64,000 bases of DNA, from positions 1-64,000 of the forward strand of contig JAIUPD010000013.1 of the NCBI GenBank assembly GCA_020161615.1, read 5' to 3'. This DNA comes from Pseudomonadota bacterium (lineage in GTDB: Bacteria; Pseudomonadota; Alphaproteobacteria; Rhodobacterales; Rhodobacteraceae). Position numbers and translations under genes: made by a program. The notes under the pieces were generated by a model, which did not search any database, was not told the origin of the DNA, and was given only the letters and a program-made list of their open reading frames with translations. This document shows positions 35,426 to 43,727 of the stretch, piece by piece (position 1 is the stretch's first letter; each line of letters starts with the position of its first letter).

Positions 35426-35838
35426 CGCAAGAGGGCGACGACCTGCCGCTTGTGGGGTTTCATGCGGTGTTCGACCAGAAAGATCCCCTGCCAGCTTCCC
35501 AGCGCCATCTCGCCCGAAATGACCGGGATCTGCAGGCTGACCGGCAGATGCGCCGCCTTGATATGGGCGGGCATGTCGTCGGGGCCTTCCAGTGTATGGG
35601 TGATCCAGCGCATCGACGGATCGTTCGAGGGCGGGACCAGCCGGTTCAGCCAAGTCTTGAGGTCGCGCTGGACGTCGGCGTCCGCATTCTCCTGGATCAG
35701 GAGGCTGGCCGAGGTATGGCGGATGAAGAGCGTGAGAAGCGCCTCGTCGGGCTTGGCACGGCCGACCCAGGCGGCGATCTGGGGGGTGAGGTCGTAAAGG
35801 CCGGGGCCTTGGGTCTGGAGGGTGAAACTGCTGTGCAT
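35422..35838 (-). CDS. yjbQ: YjbQ / UPF0047 family protein
   Basis: A 138-residue protein with the UPF0047 pattern: LLTLFIRHTSASLLIQENAD, SMRWITHTLEGPDDMPAHIKAAH and GSWQGIFLVEHR. The conserved His and Asp residues form a probable metal or phosphate site. Members of the family have thiamine phosphate synthase-like activity in vitro in E. coli, but the true role is unsettled. It is directly upstream of and overlapping the glycosylase gene. Confidence 0.9.
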   Translation of the reverse strand: MHSSFTLQTQGPGLYDLTPQIAAWVGRAKPDEALLTLFIRHTSASLLIQENADADVQRDLKTWLNRLVPPSNDPSMRWITHTLEGPDDMPAHIKAAHLPVSLQIPVISGEMALGSWQGIFLVEHRMKPHKRQVVALLR

Positions 35839-36017
35839 CGGCTGCCGGAAAGAAGTGTCCCATGCATGGGACAGCGTGGCGGGTTGAGCGAATTCAAGGG
35901 CTTGGTCTGTGCCGTTCCGATTTCGTCACCATTCTCCCGCCGGGGATGCATGGCCCATCATAGCCCGTCGGAGGCGGCGGCGGAAGGCCCGTCGCCGCCC
36001 CTGAACCGGAAGGGGGC

Positions 36018-36143
36018 TCAGCGCTGGGCGCTCTTGCCCTTGCCGGTTTCCTTGTTCTCTTCCGAGATGATCTTGGCCTTGCCCTTGGGCTGGCCCTCGG
36101 CAGGTTTCTTGGTCTGAGATCCGGGTTTGGCTTCGGTCGGCAT
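36018..36143 (-). CDS. Very small Lys-rich protein (41 aa)
   Basis: A 41-residue ORF starting MPTEAKPGSQTKK and ending GKGKSAQR. It is rich in Lys, Glu and Gly with no hydrophobic core, so it is probably disordered. An AGGGAGAGAG ribosome binding site lies just before the ATG at 36143. Codon choice is typical of neighbouring genes, supporting it as real. It stands alone between yjbQ and the divergent ccdA gene. Function unknown. Confidence 0.5.
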   Translation of the reverse strand: MPTEAKPGSQTKKPAEGQPKGKAKIISEENKETGKGKSAQR

Positions 36144-36295
36144 CGTCTCTCTCCCTGAGAGTGGTTGCGATAGGGGAAGAACGCGCAACGCGCCGCCGGG
36201 GTTCCGGCGGTCGGGGGCTCACGGAAATGTCATCGCATGCCCGGTGACGAAACGCTGCGCCGAACCGTACCGCAAACAAGACGGAGAGGGGCGCG

Positions 36296-37009
36296 ATGGA
36301 GATCGTTCTGGGCTATCTGGCCGGGGTGTTGACGCTGATCAATCCCTGCGTGCTGCCGGTCCTGCCGGTGGTTCTGGCCTCGGCCGGCAGCGAGGACCGG
36401 CGCGGGCCGGTGTATCTGATGGCGGGGATGAGCGCCAGTTTCGTGGCGCTGGGCCTGCTGTTGTCGCGGCTTGGCCCGGCGCTGGGCGTCACGCCGGACA
36501 CGGTCTCGGCCGCCGCGGCGTTGGTCATGGCGGCGTTCGGTCTGGTGTTGCTGGTGCCCGGCCTGACCGCGCGCTTTGCCACCGCCACGGCGGGGATCGC
36601 GGCCCAGGCCGACCGGGGTTTCGCCCGGGTCGAACGGCGCGGGGCGGGGGGCATGGTGCTGGGCGGTGTGCTGCTGGGCGCGGTCTGGTCGCCCTGCATC
36701 GGGCCGACGCTGGGGGGCGCCATCGCGCTCGCTGCCTCGGGCGAGGGGCTGGGGCGGGCGGCCCTCATCATGCTGGCCTTCGCGACAGGCGTCTCGACCG
36801 TGATGCTGATGCTGGCCTACGGCGCGCGCGCGGCGCTGGACCGGCGCGGGGCGCGGCTGCGCCGCCTGCTGCCCGGGGCCAAGCCGCTGATGGGCGCGAC
36901 CTTTCTGCTGGTCGGGCTGGCCCTGTGGTTCGGCCTGCACCACCGGCTCGAAATCTGGGCGCTGGAAACGCTGCCCCCCTGGTTCAACGACCTGTCCATC
37001 CTCATCTGA
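36296..37009 (+). CDS. ccdA: CcdA-family cytochrome c biogenesis / thiol-disulfide transporter
   Basis: A 237-residue polytopic membrane protein. LINPCVLPVLPVVLASA and GAVWSPCIGPTLGGA are the two conserved Cys-Pro helices of CcdA/DsbD-beta that shuttle electrons from cytoplasmic thioredoxin across the membrane. Six membrane segments are predicted. It is followed 11 bases later by a secreted thioredoxin-fold gene, its probable partner in reducing periplasmic disulfides or apocytochrome c. Confidence 0.9.
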   Translation: MEIVLGYLAGVLTLINPCVLPVLPVVLASAGSEDRRGPVYLMAGMSASFVALGLLLSRLGPALGVTPDTVSAAAALVMAAFGLVLLVPGLTARFATATAGIAAQADRGFARVERRGAGGMVLGGVLLGAVWSPCIGPTLGGAIALAASGEGLGRAALIMLAFATGVSTVMLMLAYGARAALDRRGARLRRLLPGAKPLMGATFLLVGLALWFGLHHRLEIWALETLPPWFNDLSILI

Positions 37010-37020
37010 CGGAGAAACCG

Positions 37021-37422
37021 ATGCAGAGACGCGACTTCCTGATCCTGACCGCCGCGGTGTCGCTGGCGCCGCTCACGGCGCGCGCCGATTTCGTGGATTA
37101 CACGCCGGGTCTGGCCGAAGAGGCGATGGCGCGGGGCGACCGCATCATCCTCGATTTCTACGCGACCTGGTGCACGACCTGCGCCCGCCAGCAGCGGGTC
37201 ATGGAGGCGCTGAGAGCCGAGAATCCCGCCTATGACCGCGATCTCACGCTGATTCACGTCGATTGGGACCGCTTCGGCACCGGCGATCTGGCGCGGCGTC
37301 TGGCGGTGCCGCGCCGGTCCACGATCATCGCCCTGAAAGGCGAGCAAGAACTGGGCCGCAGCGTGGCCGGCACCGCGATTGCCGAGATTCGCAGCCTTTT
37401 CGACCTGGCCTTGACGGCCTGA
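37021..37422 (+). CDS. Secreted thioredoxin-fold protein
   Basis: A 133-residue protein. The signal begins QRRDFLILTAAVSLAPL and ends in TARA, so it may use Tat or Sec. The mature part is a small thioredoxin fold with ILDFYATWCTTCARQQ; Cys51 and Cys54 form the redox pair. RRSTIIALKG gives the edge strand where cis-Pro normally lies, but a Pro directly before Thr is replaced by Ser, so substrate handling may differ. The operon with ccdA suggests electrons pass from CcdA to this protein in the periplasm. Confidence 0.82.
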   Translation: MQRRDFLILTAAVSLAPLTARADFVDYTPGLAEEAMARGDRIILDFYATWCTTCARQQRVMEALRAENPAYDRDLTLIHVDWDRFGTGDLARRLAVPRRSTIIALKGEQELGRSVAGTAIAEIRSLFDLALTA

Positions 37423-37525
37423 CGGCAGGCGAAACGCGCGCCCGCCCCGTGGGCAAACGGAAAGGGCGGGCAAACGAAAAGGGCCGCCCCAGAGGGACAG
37501 CCCCAGTCGGAAGTGGAGGCAGATC

Positions 37526-37693
37526 TTACTTGATCTTGCCTTCCTTGTATTCCACGTGCTGACGGACCACCGGGTCGAATTTGCGGATGGTCATCTTTTC
37601 AGTCATCGTCCGGGCGTTTTTCTTGGTCACGTAGAAGTGGCCAGTGCCCGCCGTCGAATTCAGACGGATCTTGATCGTCGTCGGCTTCGCCAT
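37526..37693 (-). CDS. rpmG: 50S ribosomal protein L33
   Basis: A 55-residue ribosomal protein starting [11 protein letters not shown] and containing [18 protein letters not shown], ending EGKIK. It lacks zinc-binding cysteines, so it is the Cys-free (C-minus) form of L33 that works without zinc. It is a component of the large ribosomal subunit near the E site. Stop TAA at 37526-37528. It is transcribed convergently with the thioredoxin gene. Confidence 0.96.
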   Translation of the reverse strand: MAKPTTIKIRLNSTAGTGHFYVTKKNARTMTEKMTIRKFDPVVRQHVEYKEGKIK

Positions 37694-37811
37694 CGGTATC
37701 TCCTGCGCACGGCAGTCGAACAGCTGCCGATGAATTCCTATGAAGCCCGCCTTTTACGCATGGAAGCGCCAGAGTCAACGGGCGAATGGGGCCCCGGCAG
37801 GGGGTTTTCGC

Positions 37812-39341
37812 TCAATAGGCGTTTTTCGTGGTGACCAGGCTCCAGGGCGTGAGCAGGACGATCTTCAGATCCAGCCAGAGCGACCAGTTCTCGATGTAAT
37901 AGAGGTCATGCTCGATGCGGGCGCGGATCTTCTCGGGCGAGTTCATCTCGCCCCGCCAGCCGCTGATCTGGGCCCAGCCGGTGACGCCGGGCTTGACCTT
38001 GTGGCGGGCGGAATAGGCCTCGGTGATCTGGTCATAGACGATGTCGCCGGTCCGCGCGGTCAGGGCGTGCGGCCGGGGGCCGACCATCGACAGATCGCCT
38101 TTCAGCACATTGAAGAACTGCGGCAATTCGTCGATCGAGGTGCGCCGGATGAAGCGGCCGACCCGGGTGACCCGGGAATCGCCCCGGCGCACGGCCTTGA
38201 CCGCGGTCGGGTCGCATTTGTCGGTGTACATCGAGCGGAATTTCAGCACCTCGATGGGTTTGTTGTTGTAGCCGTGCCGCTTTTGCCGGAACAGCGCGGG
38301 GCCGGGCGTCTCCAGTCGGACGGCAAGGCCCACGGCCAGCATCAGCGGCGCGAAGAGGGCGATGGCGATCAGCGACAGCACGATGTCGAAGGCGCGTTTC
38401 TGGACCGCGGCGAACCCGCCGATGGGGCGCTTGTAGATCTCGATCAGCTTGAAAGGGCCGATGCGTGAGCGCCGCTTGCGCGAGAATTCGGGGATCTCGG
38501 CGCCGTCGAGCACCCGGATATCGACGGGCAGGACGAAGAGCCGGGCCAGCAGTTCGCGGATGCGTTGCTGCGAGGCGCCGGGAATGGCGATGATCACCGT
38601 GTCGATCTTGGCGAGGCGGGCGAATTCCACCAGGTCGTCGACATCCCCGGCCTTGTGATGACCGGCGATCATGGCGGGCGAGCGGTCGCCCATGCGTTCG
38701 TCGAAAAAGGCGCAGAGGCGCCGTCCGCGCCGGCGCTCGCGGTCGATCTCGCGCACCAGGGGTTCCAGCGCCTCGCCGCCGCCGACCAGCACGATGCGAT
38801 GTTCCAGCCGCCCGGTCCGCACCAGATGAGCGATGCGCAGCTCCATCGCCACGCGGGTGGTCAGCAGGAAACCGGCAGCCGCCAGGAACCAGAACAATGT
38901 CCAGGCCTCGACCATGGCGCGGGGCAGACCCGCCAGCACCAGCAACCCCGCCAGCAGCGACAGCCCGATGACCAGCGAGGCCAGCGCCGTCGCCGCCGCC
39001 CGCCAGAGGCTGCGCATGCAGCGAAAGCCGTAGGCCCCGGCGATGCGTCCGACGAGCGCCACGCAGAGCGCCCCCAGCCAGACGATCTCCTGCCGTTGCA
39101 GGTCGGAAAAGAGCGTCTCCTCGACCAGCGGGAAGGCCAGAAGCCCGGCCAGGCCCACGGTCAGCACATCGGCGCAGAATTGCAGATAGCCCAGCACCCG
39201 CGGCTTCATCGAGGCCCGGCTCAGCCGTTGCGCCGCCGCCTGCGCCTGCCCGCCCAGAAGGCGGGGCCGCGCCGCGCCGGTCCAGGGCCGGCGGCGGTGG
39301 GCTTCGGTAAAGAGGCGCTTGCGCGATGCGGTTTCGGTCAT
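37812..39341 (-). CDS. Undecaprenyl-phosphate sugar phosphotransferase (exopolysaccharide initiation)
   Basis: A 509-residue polyisoprenyl-phosphate hexose-1-phosphate transferase of the WbaP/TIGR03023 type. A 45-residue cytoplasmic tail precedes four or five membrane helices and a CoA-binding-like domain (RIVLVGGGEALEPLVREID). The last membrane hairpin (VQKRAFDIVLSLIAIALFAPL) leads to the catalytic region (LKFRSMYTDK, then DELPQFFNVLKGDLSMVGPRP). It loads the first sugar phosphate onto undecaprenyl phosphate to start capsule or EPS synthesis. No other EPS genes are adjacent. Confidence 0.9.
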   Translation of the reverse strand: MTETASRKRLFTEAHRRRPWTGAARPRLLGGQAQAAAQRLSRASMKPRVLGYLQFCADVLTVGLAGLLAFPLVEETLFSDLQRQEIVWLGALCVALVGRIAGAYGFRCMRSLWRAAATALASLVIGLSLLAGLLVLAGLPRAMVEAWTLFWFLAAAGFLLTTRVAMELRIAHLVRTGRLEHRIVLVGGGEALEPLVREIDRERRRGRRLCAFFDERMGDRSPAMIAGHHKAGDVDDLVEFARLAKIDTVIIAIPGASQQRIRELLARLFVLPVDIRVLDGAEIPEFSRKRRSRIGPFKLIEIYKRPIGGFAAVQKRAFDIVLSLIAIALFAPLMLAVGLAVRLETPGPALFRQKRHGYNNKPIEVLKFRSMYTDKCDPTAVKAVRRGDSRVTRVGRFIRRTSIDELPQFFNVLKGDLSMVGPRPHALTARTGDIVYDQITEAYSARHKVKPGVTGWAQISGWRGEMNSPEKIRARIEHDLYYIENWSLWLDLKIVLLTPWSLVTTKNAY

Positions 39342-39489
39342 GAACTCACCTTCTACCCTGCGATGGCCCCTTCTGCGATGGCGGGGTCGGGCCGTGCCGA
39401 ATCGTGGCCAGCCCGTTGATCGGTCAAACGCTAAGCAGCCCATCGGGCACAAATGTGGCAATTGACTGGAATTCGACGGGAAAGGCGGT

Positions 39490-39888
39490 CTGCGCGGATG
39501 GCCTGTAAGCCGGATTCTGTTCCGGGGTCGCCCCCTTCGACGGCCATTCATCTGCCCCGTCCGTTACCGGCGGGGTCGAGCTGCCAACCCGGGCCTCTGG
39601 GCTGAGACGTCCCTGCGGCGATATCGGCCTGAGCCGATCATGCCCGCGCGAGGCCCCTATTCGGCATTGCTCCCGGTGGGGCTTGCCTTGCCGGTCCGGT
39701 TGCCCGTCCCGCGGTGGGCTCTTACCCCACCGTTTCACCCTTACCCGCGCCTTGCGGCTTGGGCGGTCTCTTCTCTGTGGCGCTTTCCCTCGGGTTGCCC
39801 CGGCCGGGCGTTACCCGGCACCGTTGCCTCATGGAGTCCGGACTTTCCTCGAACCTTGCGGCCCGCGGCCGTCCGGCCATCCGCGCAG
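39490..39888 (-). ncRNA. rnpB: RNase P RNA (class A)
   Basis: The minus strand reads as bacterial type A RNase P RNA. The conserved CRI/CRII cores are seen as GAGGAAAGTCCGGACTCCAT near the 5' side, AGGGTGAAACGGTGGGGTAAGAGCCCACCG, and ACAGAATCCGGCTTACAGGCC at the 3' end. Helix P1 is a perfect 14-bp pairing of the ends (39490-39503 with 39875-39888), which sets the limits given. The RNA processes the 5' ends of tRNA precursors. It lies 34 bases downstream of the lipoprotein gene in the same direction. Confidence 0.95.
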
Positions 39889-39922
39889 GGGTCGTCCTAC
39901 GCCCCGGCCCGCGGCGCGTCAA

Positions 39923-40363
39923 TCACTCCCTGCAGAGCCTCTCGCGCAGGCCGCGGGCGGTGAAGACTTCCTGGCAGCCGAAGAGCGGCGCGATGGGCGC
40001 GCAGGTCCCCGACCGCGCGAGGCAAAGGCCCTCGCATTCCGCAGCCGCCTCGCAGCGCTGGCCCCCGTCGCGGGTCGGTCGCACGCAGGCCACGACGCCG
40101 CCGCCCCGGGGCGCCAATTGCCCGCCGCCAGCCTCGCACAGACGCCGCTGTTCGGCCAGAAGGGCGGGTTCCGGCTCTGGCTCGGCCGGGGGCTCGGCCG
40201 GGGACTCGGCCAGGGTCTCGGGTGGTGCCGAGGGCTCGGCCGGGGACGGCAGCGCCTGTTCGGTGATCGCGCCCGCCGCAGGGGGGGCCTCTGCCTCCGG
40301 TCCGGCGATCCGGCATCCCGCCAGAACCGCCACCATCAGCCCCGCGATGACAACCCCCCGCAT
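39923..40363 (-). CDS. Cysteine-rich lipoprotein (146 aa)
   Basis: A 146-residue protein with a type II signal peptide ending in the lipobox LAGC. A Pro/Glu-rich spacer (residues 20-65) precedes a compact domain with eight cysteines (four likely disulfides). These are in RRLCEAG, VVACVR, QRCEAAAECEGLC, SGTCAP, FGCQEV and ERLCRE. The pattern is recognised from alphaproteobacterial hypothetical proteins but has no assigned function. It would be anchored in the outer or inner membrane facing the periplasm. It is 7 bases downstream of the aldo-keto reductase gene. Confidence 0.7.
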   Translation of the reverse strand: MRGVVIAGLMVAVLAGCRIAGPEAEAPPAAGAITEQALPSPAEPSAPPETLAESPAEPPAEPEPEPALLAEQRRLCEAGGGQLAPRGGGVVACVRPTRDGGQRCEAAAECEGLCLARSGTCAPIAPLFGCQEVFTARGLRERLCRE

Positions 40364-40370
40364 CGGCCAC

Positions 40371-41414
40371 TCAATAGGGCAGGGGATGGGCGCGGTAGAC
40401 CTGGTCGATGGCCGCGACCAGCGCCTCGGGCAATGTCGTCTCCAGCGCGGGCAATTGCTGCTCCAGCTGCGCCAGGGTCGTCGCCCCCAGGATCGGGATG
40501 GCCGTGAAAGGGCGCGTGCGGAACCAGGCCAGCGCCATGACGACCGGATCCATCCCCCAGTCCAGCGCCAGCCCGCGATAGGCCGCGACCGCCTCGAAGA
40601 CCCTCGGCGTGATCCGCCCGCCAAGGTCGGGGTTGCGCGCCCGGCGCGAGCCCTCGGGCGTGACATCGCCCGCGTATTTTCCGGTCAGAAGCCCGGTGGC
40701 GAGCGGCGAGAAGCCCATCAGCGGCACATCCTCCATCACGCTGGCCTCGGCCAGATCGGTGTCGAAGAGCCGGCACAACAGCGAATATTCGTTCTGGATC
40801 GAGGCGACGCGCGGCAGGCCGCGCTCTTCGGCCGCGCGGATCCATTGCGCCAGGCCCCAGGCGGTCTCGTTGGACAGCCCCAGCCGCCCGATCTTGCCCT
40901 CGGCGATCAGCGCCTGCGCCTCGGCCAGGATCTCCTCGACATGGGCGCGCAATCCGGCCGCATCGGTGCCCGGCCGATAGGACCAATGCTTGCGGAAGTG
41001 ATACGAGCCCCGGTTCGGCCAATGCAGCTGGAACAGGTCGATGTGATCGGTGCCCAGCCGGGTGAGCGAGGCCTCGACCGCGCTTCGCAGCCGCGCCCGG
41101 CCGATCATCGGCGAGCCTCCCTCGATCACCGCGCTGCCCTCGCCGCTCACCTTGGTGGCGAGGACCAGCCCGCCGCGCCCGCCGCGCGCGGCCATCCAGC
41201 GGCCAAGGATCTCTTCGGTCAGGCCGCGGGTTTCGGCCTCGACCGGGTTGACCGGGTACATTTCGGCCGTGTCGAGGAAGATGAGGCCGCGTTCGCGCGC
41301 CAGATCGAGCTGGCGACAGGCCTCGTCCTCCGGCGTCTGGCGGCCGAAGGTCATGGTGCCGAAGCAGACGTCGGGGATGGCGGGGCCGTCGCGGCCGAGG
41401 GTCAGCATGCGCAT
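40371..41414 (-). CDS. Aldo/keto reductase
   Basis: A 347-residue (beta/alpha)8 NADPH-dependent reductase. The catalytic tetrad is visible as Asp in FLDTAEMYPV, the nearby Tyr, Lys in LATKVSGEG and His in FQLHWPN. IPILGATTLAQLEQQLPALE is the C-terminal cofactor-binding motif. It is most like the Tas/YajO group of unknown physiological substrate. Upstream is the minus-strand side of the second G-run/GAGGATATTT repeat. It may share its transcript with the lipoprotein gene. Confidence 0.88.
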   Translation of the reverse strand: MRMLTLGRDGPAIPDVCFGTMTFGRQTPEDEACRQLDLARERGLIFLDTAEMYPVNPVEAETRGLTEEILGRWMAARGGRGGLVLATKVSGEGSAVIEGGSPMIGRARLRSAVEASLTRLGTDHIDLFQLHWPNRGSYHFRKHWSYRPGTDAAGLRAHVEEILAEAQALIAEGKIGRLGLSNETAWGLAQWIRAAEERGLPRVASIQNEYSLLCRLFDTDLAEASVMEDVPLMGFSPLATGLLTGKYAGDVTPEGSRRARNPDLGGRITPRVFEAVAAYRGLALDWGMDPVVMALAWFRTRPFTAIPILGATTLAQLEQQLPALETTLPEALVAAIDQVYRAHPLPY

Positions 41415-41503
41415 GGAATATCCTTTGCCCCGGACCTTAGTCTCTGGCGGGTGAAAGGCAAGCGCGGGACCCGGGGTACCAGCGTCAACCTTGCCTTAAC
41501 CCG

Positions 41504-41567
41504 CTTCTTTGCGCCTCAAATATCCTCGGGGGTGAGCCCGCAGGGCGAGGGGGGCAGAAGGCCCCCC
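41504..41567 (-). repeat. G-run stem-loop / GAGGATATTT intergenic repeat, copy 2
   Basis: On the minus strand, 15 bases after the demethylase stop, a GGGGGGC/GCCCCCC stem (41549-41567) is followed by CCCCCGAGGATATTT (41518-41532) and CAAAGAAG (41504-41511). The last two blocks match copy 1 at 18596-18624 exactly, with a different six-base spacer. Both copies follow a coding gene in the direction of transcription. Confidence 0.65.
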
Positions 41568-41581
41568 TTTGCCCGGCCGCC

Positions 41582-43621
41582 TCAATGTACCGCCATCAGC
41601 CGCAGCGCGTCGAGGATCGCCGCATGGGTGTTGCGCGAGGCCACGGCATCGCCGATGCGCCAGAGCCGGAAGCGCCCCGCGGGGTTGTCGATCCGGGTCT
41701 GCGGACGGTTCGCCAGCAGCGCCTCATGATCCAGCGCGCCGAGGTTCGAGGACAGCGGCTTCAGGGCCAGATAGAGGTCGTCCAGCGGCAGGGTCCCGTG
41801 GTTGACCACCACCTGATCGACCAGCCGCTCCTGCCGCATCGGCCCGTAATCGCTGCCGATGATCGCGCGGAGCTGGTTGCCGGCGCGTTCCACGGCGGTG
41901 ACGCGCCAGGTCACGGTGAAGGTCGCGTCCCGGGTCTGCAGGGCGCGCATATAGGGCACCAGGTTCATGCCCATCACCTCGGGCGCGAAGCTGCGGTCGG
42001 GGGTCATGATCTCGACCCGGGCGCCCGATTCGGCAATCATTTCCGCGGCCTGCATCCCGGCGTGATCGCCGGCGTCGTCATAGACCAGCACGTTGCGCCC
42101 GGGTTTGGCATCGCCCGAGAGGATGTCCCAGGCGCTGACCACCAGTTCGTTGCCGGCGCTCAGGATCTCGGTATTGGGCAGGCCGCCGGTGGCGATGATC
42201 ACGATATCCGGGGTTTCGGCCAGAACGGTCTCGGCTTCGGCATAGGTGTTGAACCGGAAATTAACCCCCGCGGCGGAACATTCGGCCATGCGCCAGTCGA
42301 TGATGCCGATCATTTCCCTCTTGCGGTGGCTCTGGGCGGTCAGCCGGATCTGGCCGCCGGGTCGGTCGGCGGCCTCGAACAGCGTGACGTCATGGCCGCG
42401 GGCGGCGGCGACCCGGGCGGCTTCCAGCCCGCCCGGCCCGGCGCCGACGATGACCACCTTTTTCCGCTCAGGCGCGGGGGGGATGTCCTGCGGCAGGGTT
42501 TCTTCCCGGCCCGAGGCGGCGTTGTGGATGCACAGGGCGAGGCCCCCCTGATAGATCCGGTCCAGGCAGTAATTGGCGCCGACGCAGGGGCGGATGCGGT
42601 CTTCCTGCTTCTCGCGGATCTTGCGCAGCAGATGCGGCTCGGTCAGATGTGCCCGGGTCATGCCGATCATGTCGACCTTGCCCGAGGCAATGGCATGGCG
42701 CGCGGTGGCCACATCCGGGACTCGCGCGGCGTGGAAGATCGGCACCTCGACCGCCTGACGCACCTCGCCCGCGAAATCGAGATGCGGGGCCGAGGGCATG
42801 CCCTGGATCGGGATCACATCGGTGAGGCCCGGGTCGGTGTCGATATGGCCACGGATGACGTTCAGGAAATCGACGAGGCCCGATTGCTTGAAGCGGCGGC
42901 CGACCTCGATCCCTTCGGCGGCATCGACGCCGCCGGGCAGGCGCTCGTCGGCGACATAACGCACGCCCAGGATGAAATCGGGGCCGACGCGGTCGCGGCA
43001 GGCCTGAAGCACGGCCAGCGGGAAGGTCATGCGGTTGTCCAGATCGCCGCCCCAGGGCGGGGGCAGGTGGTTCGTGAGCGGCGAGATGAACTGGTCCATC
43101 AAATGGCCGTAGCATTCGAACTCGACGCCATCCATGCCGCCGGCCTTCATCCGCTCGCAGGCATCGGCATAGTCGCGGATCACCCGCTCGATGTCCCAAT
43201 CCTCCATCTGCTTGGTAAAGGCGCGGTGGGCGGGCTCGCGTTCGTGGCTGGGGCTGAGGACCGGCAGCCAGTCGCCCTTGTCCCAGCGGGTGCGGCGGCC
43301 GAGGTGCGAGATCTGGATCATCACCGCCGCGCCGTGTTCATGCACCGCATCGGTCAGGTCGCGGACATAGGGCACGACCTCGTCCTTCCAGGCGAGGATG
43401 TTGTTGAAGACCGGCGGGCTGTCGCGCGAGACGCTGGCCGAGCCCGCGGTCATGGTCAGCGCCACGCCCCCCTTGGCCCGCTCGGCGTGATAGGCGCGGT
43501 AGCGGCCCTTGGGCAGGCCGTCCTCGGCATAGGCCGGTTCATGGGCGGAGATGAAGACGCGGTTCCTGAGCGTCAGATGCTTGAGCTGAAAGGGCTGGAG
43601 CAGGGGATCGGCGGCGGACAT
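41582..43621 (-). CDS. NADH:flavin oxidoreductase / N-methyl amino acid demethylase (DgcA-like)
   Basis: A 679-residue iron-sulfur flavoprotein of the 2,4-dienoyl-CoA reductase/trimethylamine dehydrogenase family. An FMN TIM barrel (residues 1-330) opens LQPFQLKHLTLRNRVFISAHEPAY. The [4Fe-4S] cysteines lie in RPCVGANYCLDRI and ALCIHNAASG. An FAD/NAD domain (KVVIVGAGPGGLEAARVAAARGH) and a C-terminal flavin lobe follow. Relatives in Rhodobacteraceae are dimethylglycine or N-methylproline demethylases. The neighbours (LysR, MttB-like) fit degradation of betaines. It is divergent from the LysR gene. Confidence 0.85.
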   Translation of the reverse strand: MSAADPLLQPFQLKHLTLRNRVFISAHEPAYAEDGLPKGRYRAYHAERAKGGVALTMTAGSASVSRDSPPVFNNILAWKDEVVPYVRDLTDAVHEHGAAVMIQISHLGRRTRWDKGDWLPVLSPSHEREPAHRAFTKQMEDWDIERVIRDYADACERMKAGGMDGVEFECYGHLMDQFISPLTNHLPPPWGGDLDNRMTFPLAVLQACRDRVGPDFILGVRYVADERLPGGVDAAEGIEVGRRFKQSGLVDFLNVIRGHIDTDPGLTDVIPIQGMPSAPHLDFAGEVRQAVEVPIFHAARVPDVATARHAIASGKVDMIGMTRAHLTEPHLLRKIREKQEDRIRPCVGANYCLDRIYQGGLALCIHNAASGREETLPQDIPPAPERKKVVIVGAGPGGLEAARVAAARGHDVTLFEAADRPGGQIRLTAQSHRKREMIGIIDWRMAECSAAGVNFRFNTYAEAETVLAETPDIVIIATGGLPNTEILSAGNELVVSAWDILSGDAKPGRNVLVYDDAGDHAGMQAAEMIAESGARVEIMTPDRSFAPEVMGMNLVPYMRALQTRDATFTVTWRVTAVERAGNQLRAIIGSDYGPMRQERLVDQVVVNHGTLPLDDLYLALKPLSSNLGALDHEALLANRPQTRIDNPAGRFRLWRIGDAVASRNTHAAILDALRLMAVH

Positions 43622-43727
43622 GAGGCTTCCTTGCTGGTCTGCCGCCAGACTGGCGCGCGCCGGGCCTTCCCTCAAGCCGAAATCCGCGCCAGACTGCCAT
43701 GAGCGGGGCTTATGCGAGGGGCGGCAG

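Noticed and set aside
37464-37489. GGGCGG/CCGCCC hairpin between the thioredoxin gene and rpmG as a terminator
   Set aside because: The stem is only 6 bp with a 14-base loop and no T-run; it is too weak to claim.
39714-41729. A 671-codon plus-strand frame over rnpB, the lipoprotein and aldo-keto reductase genes
   Set aside because: It crosses an RNA gene and two well-supported minus-strand genes, and its composition is antisense-like.
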